From UA16 sp042095135 (GTDB lineage: Bacteria > Bacteroidota > Bacteroidia > Flavobacteriales_D > Sanyastnellaceae): a stretch of 52,383 nucleotides of DNA. Position 1 is the first letter of the stretch. Every line of letters begins with the position of its first letter. The stretch covers positions 1 through 52,383 of the forward strand of contig JBELBV010000010.1 in the NCBI GenBank assembly GCA_042095135.1. The letters run 5' to 3'. The translations under genes were made by a program, and so were the position numbers. Positions 43,666-52,383 of this stretch are shown here, one piece after another. The notes beneath the pieces were generated by a model. It had not been told where the DNA came from. It saw nothing but the letters and a program-made list of their open reading frames with translations, and ran no database searches.

Positions 43666-46600
43666 TCAAATGGTGTAAGCAAGGGAAATTCGGAATGAGC
43701 GTCCGGTCGTGAAGGACAGCCAGTCGTACAATTCGCCGTTGAATAAGTAGGTTTTGCGGTTGATGGGGTTGAGCAGGTTGCGTGCTCTGATGCCGAGGGA
43801 GAAGCGCTCTCCCAATTGTTGGCTCATGCGGAAGTCGAGTGAGGGCGTTGGTTGCTGGTAGATGTCCGGCAAGCCTCCGCTCGTCGTAAGGATGAGCTTT
43901 TCACCCTGCACATTGAAGGCTACCGTTGCATTGAATTTCGAGGAGTCAGGCGCATAGGTAACAATGGCATTGACGATGTACGGCGATTGTCCGAAAAGCG
44001 GGCGCGTATCGGGGTGCATCGGGTCCGTGTTCCGGATGACGTTCAATTCTTCTTCGAAGATGGCCGTTCGGCTTCGGATGAAGGTCAAGTTGGCGGAGAC
44101 ATTCCACGCTTCAGCTCCCTTGATGTAGTTGCCGAGGTTGGTTTTCGTTTCCAGTTCCAATCCGACCACGTTGGCGTATGGGACGTTGGCCCAGGTGTAT
44201 TCGGTGTTGACGGCTTCGAGGACGGAAGTCTGCTCAATGGGGTCGGTGAAGCGCTTGTAGAAGAGGCTAGCGCTGAATACCTCGCCTAGATTGGGGTAGC
44301 GTTCAATGCGCAAGTCGAAATTGTCAATTTTCGTGCCGTCCAACAAGGGGTTGCCTTTCAATACTTCCAAAGTCTCGAAATCAAACCCTCGGAACGGGGA
44401 CTTTTCCCGGAAGACAGGCCGCGCAATGCTGCGGCTGTAGGAGGCCCGGAGGTTCGTTGACTTGATCGGATCGATTTCGCCGAGTTGCCATACCAGGTTG
44501 GCGGATGGCATCCAATCCGTTTCGTTCAGGCCACCTTCCAGCCTCAGCATCTCCTGCGAAGTCAGGTCGTCTGCGAGGTCCAGTTTCAAAGACCGGATGT
44601 TCATGTCCGTCTTTTCCACGCGCAGTCCTGTGTTGAGCTTGATGCGATCGCTCAGGTTCCAATCAGTCATCGCATACACGGCCAGAACGTCCATGCGCCC
44701 TTCATCGGTGTTGATGAGGTCGGTCAACAGCAAGGTCTCTACGTAGTCTTCGCCCCGAACAATTTCCATGTTCTCGTCTGCGAAGAACGCGTTGAGGTCC
44801 CCGTCGAAGAAGGCACCTTGCTCAGCCATGCCGAATACCGCTTCTTCATGGGCACGCGTGGTTTTGACCCAAGAGGCTCCTACGGAGAACTTGCCCAAGC
44901 TGTTTTCCTTGTCCCCGAGCGGACGAGAATAGTGGACTTTGCTGTCTAGCTTGGTCTCTTCGAGAGTTCGGAAGTAGCGCGTTGGAGAAGGGTAGAAGCT
45001 CTGGTTGATGGAGTAGACCGTATCAATGGAAACCGGGACAGAGAGGTCCACAATGTCCAAGCCTTCTGCTTGCAATGCGCCCAACGTGCCTTCGGTGTCG
45101 GAGGCCCAGTTCTCTGGAATGGCGCCGTCATCGATCAGTTCGGCAATCAGCTCCAGGGCCTCGTCCGTCAAGTCCGTACCGCTGGAGGAGGTGAATTCGG
45201 CGAGCGAGTCAATGGCGGTAACGCGCTCGCTGTAGTTGTTGTAAAACACCTTGAGATCGGGGGTCTCCATCTTGCCGGCGCTGTAACTGACAATCCACTC
45301 GATTTTCCCTTCACTCGCAGGCAGGAAGTGCTCACCGCGTCCTTGGAAAATATTCAACCGCCGCTCCTCATAGCGCTGCGTGCGCTGTTCTTGCATTTCG
45401 TCGGTATCTATCGGATTCACACCGAGCATGTAGCGTGATGAATTCTGGCCGTTGATGTTGGGCATGGCCATGAGCGATACCTTATTGAATTCATTGAGCT
45501 TGTAGGACAGGTTGAGCAAGGCGTTCCAGGCGACGGTCTCGGTTCCTTTCTCATCGGCAAATTGCTTGAGCATTTGCATTTCGTTTGTCGTTTCCGGGTT
45601 GCCGGATTGATAACGAGCGTACTCTCCACCGCTGTAGTACCGGGAGTTGCGCTTGTACTGGAAGCCGAAGATGTAACCCAGCGGGCGGCCGAATAATTTG
45701 GTTTGGTTGCCGAAAGACAGGCTGTGGCTCATGTCCATCGGTGCGGTTCGCCGGGTGTTTTCCCACGTCTTCGTAAACGATTGCCCAATCTCAGTCAGCA
45801 GGGCATTGCTCTCTGCACTGAGCGGAACCATTCCATACGTTTCAAGGCTGTCAACGGTGATTCCCAATTCATTCACCACACCGCCGATGGGATTGCCCGC
45901 GCCGATGTCGCTGCAGTCGTCGATCCCCATGCCGGCAAGTTGTTCGCCATACCCCATGTACACCAGGCCTTCATAAAAGCAGGGCATGTTCAAATTCGGC
46001 CATTCATCGCGCGTTCTACCTTGCAAAATCGCTGGCATCGATCGGAATCCGTCGTCCATGCCCAACCAGTCAGTCCCGGATCGCTCCGAGCTGATGATGT
46101 CTTGAAACGTGGTTTGGGAGTTGAAGCCCAGAGCCGAGCTGTACCGGAGGTTGAAGGTTTCCGGAAAGTCCTTGGTGATGACGTTGAGGTAGGCACCGGC
46201 CCAGTCGCCTGGAAGGTTGGCGGTTTGGGATTTGACTACCACGAGGTTGTCCACCAAATTGGTGGGGAAGATGTCCATCTCAATGGTATTCCTCCGCGGA
46301 TTGATGGAAGGGACTTCCGCGCCGTTGAGGGTCGTTTTGAGGTAACGGTCAGACAATCCGCGGACAAACACAAAATTGCCCACGGTCGATACCCCGGGTA
46401 CGCGCTGCATGGCCGAGGCCGCGTCTGAATCGCCGGTGCGTCGAATCTGCTGGCTGGAGATGTAATCAAGCGATGCGGCGTTTTTTTTCTTGATGTTCTC
46501 CATGTACACATCTCGCGAACGGTCGACCTTGGCGATCACTTCCGCAGCCTCCTCAATGACATAGGTTGCTGGAAAGAGGGTGAAATTTAGGATGACTACT

Positions 46601-46866
46601 TTGTCGCTGGCGACGACCACTTGGATGGTTTGGGCCGAGTAACCGATGAACGAGCCGACGACGTCGTAGGTGCCGAACGGAAGGTCCTCAATGGAAAAAT
46701 TGCCATCCAAATCGCACATGACACCCCGGTAGGGCTCCTGGATGACAACATTGGCTCCAATCAACACCTCGCCGTTTTGGCCGTCCGTGAGTTTTCCGCG
46801 AATTGTTCCCTGTGCTTGCAGCGCAGAACAGACGAAAAGGAGGGCTGCGGTGAGTATGAATCGCAT
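43666..46866 (-). CDS. TonB-dependent receptor with carboxypeptidase-like regulatory domain
   Basis: A 1066-aa receptor when started at the ATG at 46866 (MRFILTAALLFVCSALQAQ, a signal peptide); an in-frame start at 46944 would precede that signal by 26 residues. Order of domains: carboxypeptidase D regulatory-like domain (~20-105; GTIRGKLTDGQNGEVLIGANVV, VMCDLDGNFSIEDLPFGTYDV), plug (~130-240; ISSQQIRRTGDSDAASAMQRVPGV, FVRGLSDRYLKTTLNGAEVPS), then a beta-barrel to the end with strand endings such as GLRVEKTDMNI, LRASYSRSIARPVFRE and SFRISLAYTI. It takes up a substrate across the outer membrane with TonB energy. The substrate is unknown. It is followed one base later by a lipoprotein gene, and preceded upstream by a terminated beta-helix protein gene on the same strand. 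Confidence 0.93.
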   Translation of the reverse strand: MRFILTAALLFVCSALQAQGTIRGKLTDGQNGEVLIGANVVIQEPYRGVMCDLDGNFSIEDLPFGTYDVVGSFIGYSAQTIQVVVASDKVVILNFTLFPATYVIEEAAEVIAKVDRSRDVYMENIKKKNAASLDYISSQQIRRTGDSDAASAMQRVPGVSTVGNFVFVRGLSDRYLKTTLNGAEVPSINPRRNTIEMDIFPTNLVDNLVVVKSQTANLPGDWAGAYLNVITKDFPETFNLRYSSALGFNSQTTFQDIISSERSGTDWLGMDDGFRSMPAILQGRTRDEWPNLNMPCFYEGLVYMGYGEQLAGMGIDDCSDIGAGNPIGGVVNELGITVDSLETYGMVPLSAESNALLTEIGQSFTKTWENTRRTAPMDMSHSLSFGNQTKLFGRPLGYIFGFQYKRNSRYYSGGEYARYQSGNPETTNEMQMLKQFADEKGTETVAWNALLNLSYKLNEFNKVSLMAMPNINGQNSSRYMLGVNPIDTDEMQEQRTQRYEERRLNIFQGRGEHFLPASEGKIEWIVSYSAGKMETPDLKVFYNNYSERVTAIDSLAEFTSSSGTDLTDEALELIAELIDDGAIPENWASDTEGTLGALQAEGLDIVDLSVPVSIDTVYSINQSFYPSPTRYFRTLEETKLDSKVHYSRPLGDKENSLGKFSVGASWVKTTRAHEEAVFGMAEQGAFFDGDLNAFFADENMEIVRGEDYVETLLLTDLINTDEGRMDVLAVYAMTDWNLSDRIKLNTGLRVEKTDMNIRSLKLDLADDLTSQEMLRLEGGLNETDWMPSANLVWQLGEIDPIKSTNLRASYSRSIARPVFREKSPFRGFDFETLEVLKGNPLLDGTKIDNFDLRIERYPNLGEVFSASLFYKRFTDPIEQTSVLEAVNTEYTWANVPYANVVGLELETKTNLGNYIKGAEAWNVSANLTFIRSRTAIFEEELNVIRNTDPMHPDTRPLFGQSPYIVNAIVTYAPDSSKFNATVAFNVQGEKLILTTSGGLPDIYQQPTPSLDFRMSQQLGERFSLGIRARNLLNPINRKTYLFNGELYDWLSFTTGRSFRISLAYTI

Positions 46867-46956
46867 GCGCTTTTGGTTTGGCGCTAAATTCAATATCCTC
46901 GGTTTGCAGCAGTTTACCCGAATGCTAAGAGAATGCAATTTCAATGTGAAGTTGGT

Positions 46957-46990
46957 AAAAAAAAAGGCCGGAGAAAATCTCCGGCCTTTC
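46957..46990 (-). terminator. Strong Rho-independent terminator after the beta-helix gene
   Basis: Perfect 9-bp stem GGCCGGAGA (46966-46974) / TCTCCGGCC (46978-46986), 3-nt loop. On the minus strand it is followed by a run of nine T residues (A run 46957-46965 on plus). It lies 20 bp past the stop of the beta-helix gene and separates it from the TonB receptor gene. Confidence 0.9.
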
Positions 46991-47009
46991 CTTCAAGTTA
47001 GGTTGAATT

Positions 47010-50000
47010 TTATTCGCAGTTCTGTCCAAATGCGGACAGGAACAGGAGCAAGTCTGGTGTACCGACTTGGCCGTCTCCGTTGATGTCCGATGGGCAGTCG
47101 CTGCCGGTGATGAATTCACATAATCCATCTTCCACGGTAGCCGTTGCATTGTAATTCTCCGCATCTGCGTATGTACAGCCCAGGATTGGATTCAACTCAC
47201 AACCGGTGTCTTCACCGGCGTGCGGGTTATAATCTGCAAACTCAGGGTCCGTGCAGCCGTCGCATGCCGTCTCCATGCCGAAGCAAACTGCAGGCAGTGA
47301 CAGGGCGCCCGATACTTCAACGGAACGCTCGATGCCGTCTGATTCGCCGGCTTCGTTGTAGAAGCCGTAAGCGATGGTGCCTGTAGAGGCCGAGATGGTC
47401 AGCTTGTATACGGAGTAGTTGGCGTAGACCATTTCAACAACAGCATCCGCTGAGAAGTCACCAGCAATAGAGCCGGCTCCTCCCTCGTGCCACATGTCCA
47501 CGCGGAACGTCACGTCAAACTGGCAAGAGCCGTCGTCGGTATTGGCGCCTTCTTCGTAGTTGTTGGCCGTTGGGTCTGTGCAACCGTTGAACTGACACAA
47601 TGCGTCTTGGTCACCTGTATTGGCTCCAGCATCGTAGTTCTCGGCTTCAGGGTCGTAGCAACCGGTGTACAAGCACGAGCCGTCGTCCGTGTTGGCTGTA
47701 TCGTCGTAGTTGTCAGCGTCAGCATCGGTACATCCCAAGTATTGGCAAGAACCGTCGTCAGCTGTCGCTTCAGCGTCGTAGTTGTCTGCTTCAGCGTCCG
47801 TGCAACCCAATACAGAGACTTCACCTTCCGCGAAGATGCCGACTTGACCGAGGTAGCTCCAAGGCTGATCCAACCAGTTTTCGGATGGTCCGAACGCGCC
47901 TTTGTAGGCTGCGGCATCAAACCATGCGTCCGTCGCCAAGTCTGCAGCTTCTACTGACACGTCGTTGGCTGGTGTGAGGTCGAGGGTGTTCACGACCGTA
48001 ACACCAGCACCGTCGAAGCCGTAGTCGAAGTCGATGCCGGGATCGCCGAGTGCGATGTTGTTGGCAGCCGCATAGGCGTCCAATTGCTCGTCACCGTCTT
48101 CCACCTGGTTGCCATCGTAATCGATCACTTCCTCCACGGCGACCATGCAAATGTTCTTGAGGCCAAGCAAACCAGCTCCGAGCTTGTCAAAGGCATCGGA
48201 AGGGTCTTGCTTGTCTTCAATCTCAATGCCTTCCTGGAAGTTGGCCATGATCATGTTGTTGACGAAACCGCCTGATCCAGCACGGAAGAGGAGGCCTTGT
48301 TTGCCAGCGGCAATGCCTCGGCCAATCATGGTCACGTTGTACACTTCAGGTGTCGCGTAAGGCTGGCCTGAAGAGGTCACGTTCGGGCTGTCGTCGCCGT
48401 CGAGCTCACCGCCGCGGTCACCCACGGTGTGATCATTCAAAGCGAACCAGTACTGGCCCTTACCGTGGTACCCTTGGTCCCAGTCAAAGCTGTCGTCACC
48501 TACAAAGGCAACCGCAGCGTGCTTGACGTCAACCGAACCACCGAAGAACTCGATACCGTCGTCTTCGTTCGCGATGACTTCAACGTATTCGATGGTAGTT
48601 CCGCTACCAACGCCACCCAATGTCAAACCATTGATTTCGTTCGCTGCGCCAAGCTGCGTACCGCCGTGGCGGATGCTGACGTAGCGGAGAACACCGGAGT
48701 TGTCCTCATCATTCGACCCGCCATACTTCGCGCGGTCGTTATCCGCAGGAACCCCTTCGATCTGTCCTTCGCCTGTTGGTAAGTTGGTCAAAGCATCACC
48801 CAAGATGATGACACCGCCCCACTGACCGCGCGTGTCGTAGCTCACCGATCCATCGAGTGGATCCGCTTCGAACGTGAAGGTAATTGGGCAGGTTTCTGTA
48901 CCGTCAGCGTATATCTGACCGCCACGTGCAACAATCAAGGCAGCGGCATCAGCACCCTGACCGGCCATACCCTTGATCACTGTACCAGGCTCGATGGTCA
49001 ATGCCTGACCGTCGTTGACGAATACATATCCGTCGAGCAAGTAGGTGTTGTCGCACGTCCACGTGGTCGTGCCTGTACCGTTGCCGTCGGCATCGGAGAT
49101 GATGACTTCGTTGCGGTCACCGAGTGGAGGGCAGTCGCAAGCCACCACTTCTTCTTCGATGGCGCCTGAGTCGTCCGCGTAAGTCCAGTCCTCCAACCAG
49201 TTGTCACCGTTGGGATCGAAAGCACCCATGAAGTGAGCGGTTTCGAACCAAGCATCGGCAGGCTGTGCGCTTGCGTCGAGCAAGACAGAAGCGTTTGGAA
49301 CGGGATTGAACGGGTTAGAGAAGGCTGTACCAGCTCCGTTGGTTGCCCAGTTGTAATCAATGCCCGTGGTCATCGCTGTCAAATTCGCCGTTTCAGCGAA
49401 CGCGTCCAATTGCTCGTCACCGTCGGCGACCTGGATGCCATCGTAATCGATGACTTCGTTCACACCGTCGAACGCGATGTTCGCGAGGCTCAGGTCTCCA
49501 TCCAACCACTTATCAAAGGCATCAGAAGGATCTTGCTTGTCCTCGATTTCGATGCCCTCGGTGATGTTCGCTATGATCGCATTTGATACGTGGCCACCCG
49601 AACCAGCGCGGAAGAGAAGGCCTTGGTTGCCCACATTGCTGCCTCGTCCAATCACTGTCCAGTTAGCTACCGTTGGGATGGCAAATGGCATGCCGTCCGC
49701 TGTTACGTCAGGGCTGTCGTCACCGTCGAGCTCACCGCCGCGGTCTCCAGCGTCCTGTCCTTGGATGGTAAACCAGAATTGTCCCTTACCGTGGTACCCT
49801 TGGTCCCAGTCAAAGCTGTCGTCGCCGCAGAACATGACCGAAGCGTAGCGAACATTGACCGAACCACCGAAGAACTCGATGCCGTCGTCGTCATTTGAAA
49901 CCACTTCAACGTGCTCGATGGTTGTGCCGCTACCGACACCACCCAATGTCAAACCGTTGATTTCGTTTGCAGCACCGAGCTGCGTACCGCCGTGGCGGAT

Positions 50001-52383
50001 GCTCACGTAGCGGAGAACACCAGAGTTGTCCTCGTCATTCGATCCGCCATACTTTGCGCGGTCGTTGTCTGCAGGTACACCTTCAATTTGTCCCTCGCCT
50101 GTTGGCAAGTTGGTTGTAGCGTCTCCGAGTACAATCACACCGCCCCATTGGCCGCGGGTGTCGTAGCTCACCGATCCATCGAGTGGATCCGCTTCGAAGG
50201 TGAAGGTGATTGGGCAAGAAGCCGAACCGTCAGCGAAAATTTGACCGCCGCGTGCAACAATCAATGCAGCGGCATCAGCACCCTGACCAGCCATGCCCTT
50301 GATGACGGTACCCGGCTCGATGGTCAAAACTTGACCGTCGTTCACGAATACATAACCATCCAACAAGTACACATTGTCACATGTCCAAGTGGCCGTGCCC
50401 GTTCCGTTGCCATCGTCTGTGATGATGACTTCGTTGCGCATGTCCAATGAAGGGCAATCACATGTTTCGTCTGGGTTGGTTCCCTCGTCTGTCAAGTCCA
50501 CATCAGCAGCACCTGAGATGTCGAGGTAGGACCAATTGGCCAACCAGTTCTCACCGTTGGGGTCGAACGCACCCATGTATCCGAATGGACCGTCAGACGT
50601 AACATCTGCGGTTGGTACAGGATCGAATGGGTTGGGGAAGGACGTACCGCTGGCGTTCGCTGACCAATCAGAGTCAATTCCAACATCAGCGAGTTGGATG
50701 TTGCTGCTAGCAGCGTATTCGTCCAAATTGGCGTCTCCGTCTGCGTCTTGGATACCGTCGTAATCAATCAATTCCGTAGCGCCTTGTACATGGATGTTCG
50801 AGAGCGTCAAGTCTCCTGCTTGCCACTTATCGTAAGCGTCAGAAGGATCTTGCTTGTCCTCAATCTCAATGCCTTCTTGGAAGTCAACAATCAATGCATC
50901 GCTCACGTGTCCACCCGAGCCAGCACGGAAGAGCATACCCTGCTTTCCGGCATCAGCGCCTCGGCCGATCATGGTCCAGTTGGTCACGGTAGGGAGGGTG
51001 AAAGGCATGCCGTCCGCTGTTACGTCTGGGCTGTCATCACCGTCCAACTCACCGCCGCGGTCACCAGCGTCAGCATCGTTGATCGAGAACCAGTGGTGTC
51101 CACCACCTGAGTATCCTTGGTCCCAGTCGAAGCTGTCGTCGCCTACGAACGCTACCGCTGCGTAGTTGACTTCAACGGTTCCACCGAAGAACTCGATGCC
51201 GTCGTCGTCGTTGGCCAATACCTCGACGTGGTCTACAGTTGTTCCGCTACCAACACCGGCGAGCGTCAAACCGTTTATTTCGTTTGCAGCACCGAGCTGC
51301 GTACCGCCGTGGCGGATGCNNNNNNNNNNNNNNNNNNNNNNNNNNNNNNNNNNNNNNNNNNNNNNNNNNNNNNNNNNNNNNNNNNNNNNNNNNNNNNNNN
51401 NNNNNNNNNNNNNNNNNNNTTGTTCACGAATACGTATCCGTCGAGGAGGTACGTGTTATCGCATGACCATGTGGTTGAGCCTGTTCCGAATCCTGAGTCT
51501 GAGATGACCACTTCGTTTCTGTCAGCAAGCGGAGGGCAGTCGCAACCGGTGTTGCCACCGCCACCACCGTTTGATGGGTAGGTTACGTCTGCAGCACCCG
51601 ATACGTCGAGGTAGCTCCAAGAACCTTCCAACCAGTTCTCACCGCCAACAAATGCACCGTTGCTGGTTCCATTTGAAGGAGCGGGATTGAATGGGTTGGA
51701 GAATGCCGTTCCGCTGGCATTGGCTGCCCAATCGTAGTCAATTCCTGTGCTTGTAGCAACGAGGTTGTTGGATACAGCGTAAGCATCGAGGTCGGCGTCA
51801 CCGTTCGGGTCCTGGATGCCGTCGTAGTCGATGAGGTCATCAACGCCGTCGAATTCGAAGTTTGCGAAGCTGAGGTCGCCTGCCAACAACTTGTCGTAAG
51901 CGTCAGAGGGATCTTGCTTGTCTTCGACTTCGATTCCTTCGTCAAAGTTGGCAACGATGCAGTTGGAGAAGTGTCCACCGGCTCCAGCGCGCAAGAGCAT
52001 GCCGATTTTGCCGCTGGCGATACCGTTTCCGATGAAGGTCGCCTGAGAGATGGTTGGAATTGCGAAAGGCATGCCGTCGGCCGTTACGTCCGGGCTGTCG
52101 TCCCCGTCGAACTCACCACCGCGGTCACCTACGCCTTGGTCTTGGATGACCAACCACTTGGTGCCACCGCCAGAGAAGCCTTGGTCGTAGTCAAATGCGT
52201 CGTCGCCGCAGAAGGCTACGGCTGCGTTGTTGACTTCTACGGTTCCACCGAAGAACTCGATTCCGTCGTCGTCGTTTGAGATGACCTCAACGTGGTTGAT
52301 GGTTGTGCCGTTACCGACACCGCCCAATGTCAAACCGTTTATTTCGTTTGCAGCACCGAGCTGCGTACCGCCGTGGCGGATGC
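47010..52383 (-). CDS. Modular secreted beta-helix surface protein with Cys-rich units, starch-binding-like domain and dockerin-like end (5' end off window; N gap inside)
   Basis: The stop is at 47010 and the frame runs to the right edge, broken only by the N block at 51320-51419. Modules of ~433-442 aa recur: CDCPxLxxRNEVIIS, TxTWTCDNxYLLDGYVFVND, LTIEPGTVIKGMAGQGADAAAL, GQWGGVIxLGDA, NGLTLGGVGSGTTI, DDGIEFFGGxV, DWDQGYHGKGQ, GDRGGELDGDDSP, LLFRAGSGG, EGIEIEDKQDPSDA and DYDGIQDADGD. The pattern fits the right-handed beta-helix family common in Bacteroidota exported proteins. After the last module come four GCTD...DGSC units (47510-47810), a VTFRVDMWHEG starch-binding-like domain (~47270-47520), two more units, and a final DINGDGQVGTPDLLLFLSAFG dockerin-like loop. 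No T9SS tail is recognisable. The role is probably surface polymer binding or adhesion; this is inference. Confidence 0.88.
47821..52383 (-). repeat. Tandem ~1.3-kb beta-helix modules
   Basis: Reading on the minus strand: partial first module 52383-51545; second 51544-50463 (contains the gap; true length ~1317 bp); third 50462-49140 (1323 bp); fourth 49139-47821 (1319 bp). The spacing between equivalent GGATGC points (48676, 50002 and 51319) is 1326 and 1317 bp, both whole codons. Modules are near-identical in long stretches, e.g. around 48600-48760 and 49920-50080. Confidence 0.88.
51320..51419. other. Assembly gap (100 N)
   Basis: Exactly 100 N, a usual placeholder for a scaffold gap of unknown size. 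By comparison with the two intact modules, 335 bp are missing between the flanking bases (or 335 bp plus whole extra modules). Confidence 0.97.

Noticed and set aside
51275..51420. Stop codon and short tail apparently ending the right-hand gene fragment at the gap
   Set aside because: Caused by the arbitrary 100-N length; inserting the 335 bp expected from the intact modules restores the frame.

Overview
The window comes from a Bacteroidota bacterium, most likely a marine or other aquatic Flavobacteriales relative. The support is: gliding-motility-type and T9SS type A C-terminal domains on secreted proteins, a carboxypeptidase-like/TonB receptor, the Bacteroidota form of AMP nucleosidase, TAnnTTTG-type promoter elements, few Shine-Dalgarno sites, a Blh carotene dioxygenase, and giant acidic Cys-rich surface proteins. 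G+C looks mid-50s % by eye (not computed), which is high for Flavobacteriales. No tRNA, rRNA, CRISPR array or insertion sequence was seen.

Layout. (1) 1-7822, minus strand: two paralogous secreted proteins (IgGFc-binding-like N-terminus, Ig-like repeats, gliding-motility C-terminal domain) enclose a retinal-forming Blh dioxygenase. An ATGA overlap and a 20-bp gap suggest one operon. (2) 7891-8750: a small hypothetical protein and a small lipoprotein. (3) 8747-15556: nucleoside salvage. AMP nucleosidase is divergent from a tightly packed plus-strand run of cytidine deaminase, a predicted outer-membrane protein, a NupC-type transporter, thymidine phosphorylase, a nitroreductase and a TerC-family protein. 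(4) 15532-20184: asparagine synthetase B, divergent from a T9SS-exported subtilisin-like protease. (5) 20201-24664: minus-strand operon of a prolyl oligopeptidase lipoprotein, an RluA-type pseudouridine synthase, a PlsC acyltransferase and a SAM methyltransferase. (6) 24701-26104: an AIM24-family protein and an RRM RNA-binding protein with a terminator. (7) 26305-40437: one 4710-residue secreted protein of about 74 Cys-rich calcium-type units interrupted by seven copies of an unnamed ~183-197 aa domain in two subtypes. (8) 40543-42614: a secreted propeller-like protein and an unknown protein. (9) 42657-46866: a TonB receptor with a coupled lipoprotein. (10) 47010-52383: a modular beta-helix surface protein broken by a 100-N gap and running off the right edge.

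The three large secreted systems share parts. The same GCTD...ACNY...DGSC unit occurs in the protease, the giant protein and the beta-helix protein, and the last two end in a single dockerin-like DxNGDG loop instead of a recognisable T9SS tail. The most unusual items are the domain-insertion architecture of the giant protein, the repeat-caused assembly gap (whose true minimal length can be deduced as 335 bp), the Asp-to-Glu change in the protease, the Blh/adhesin coupling, and the unknown outer-membrane protein inside the nucleoside operon.
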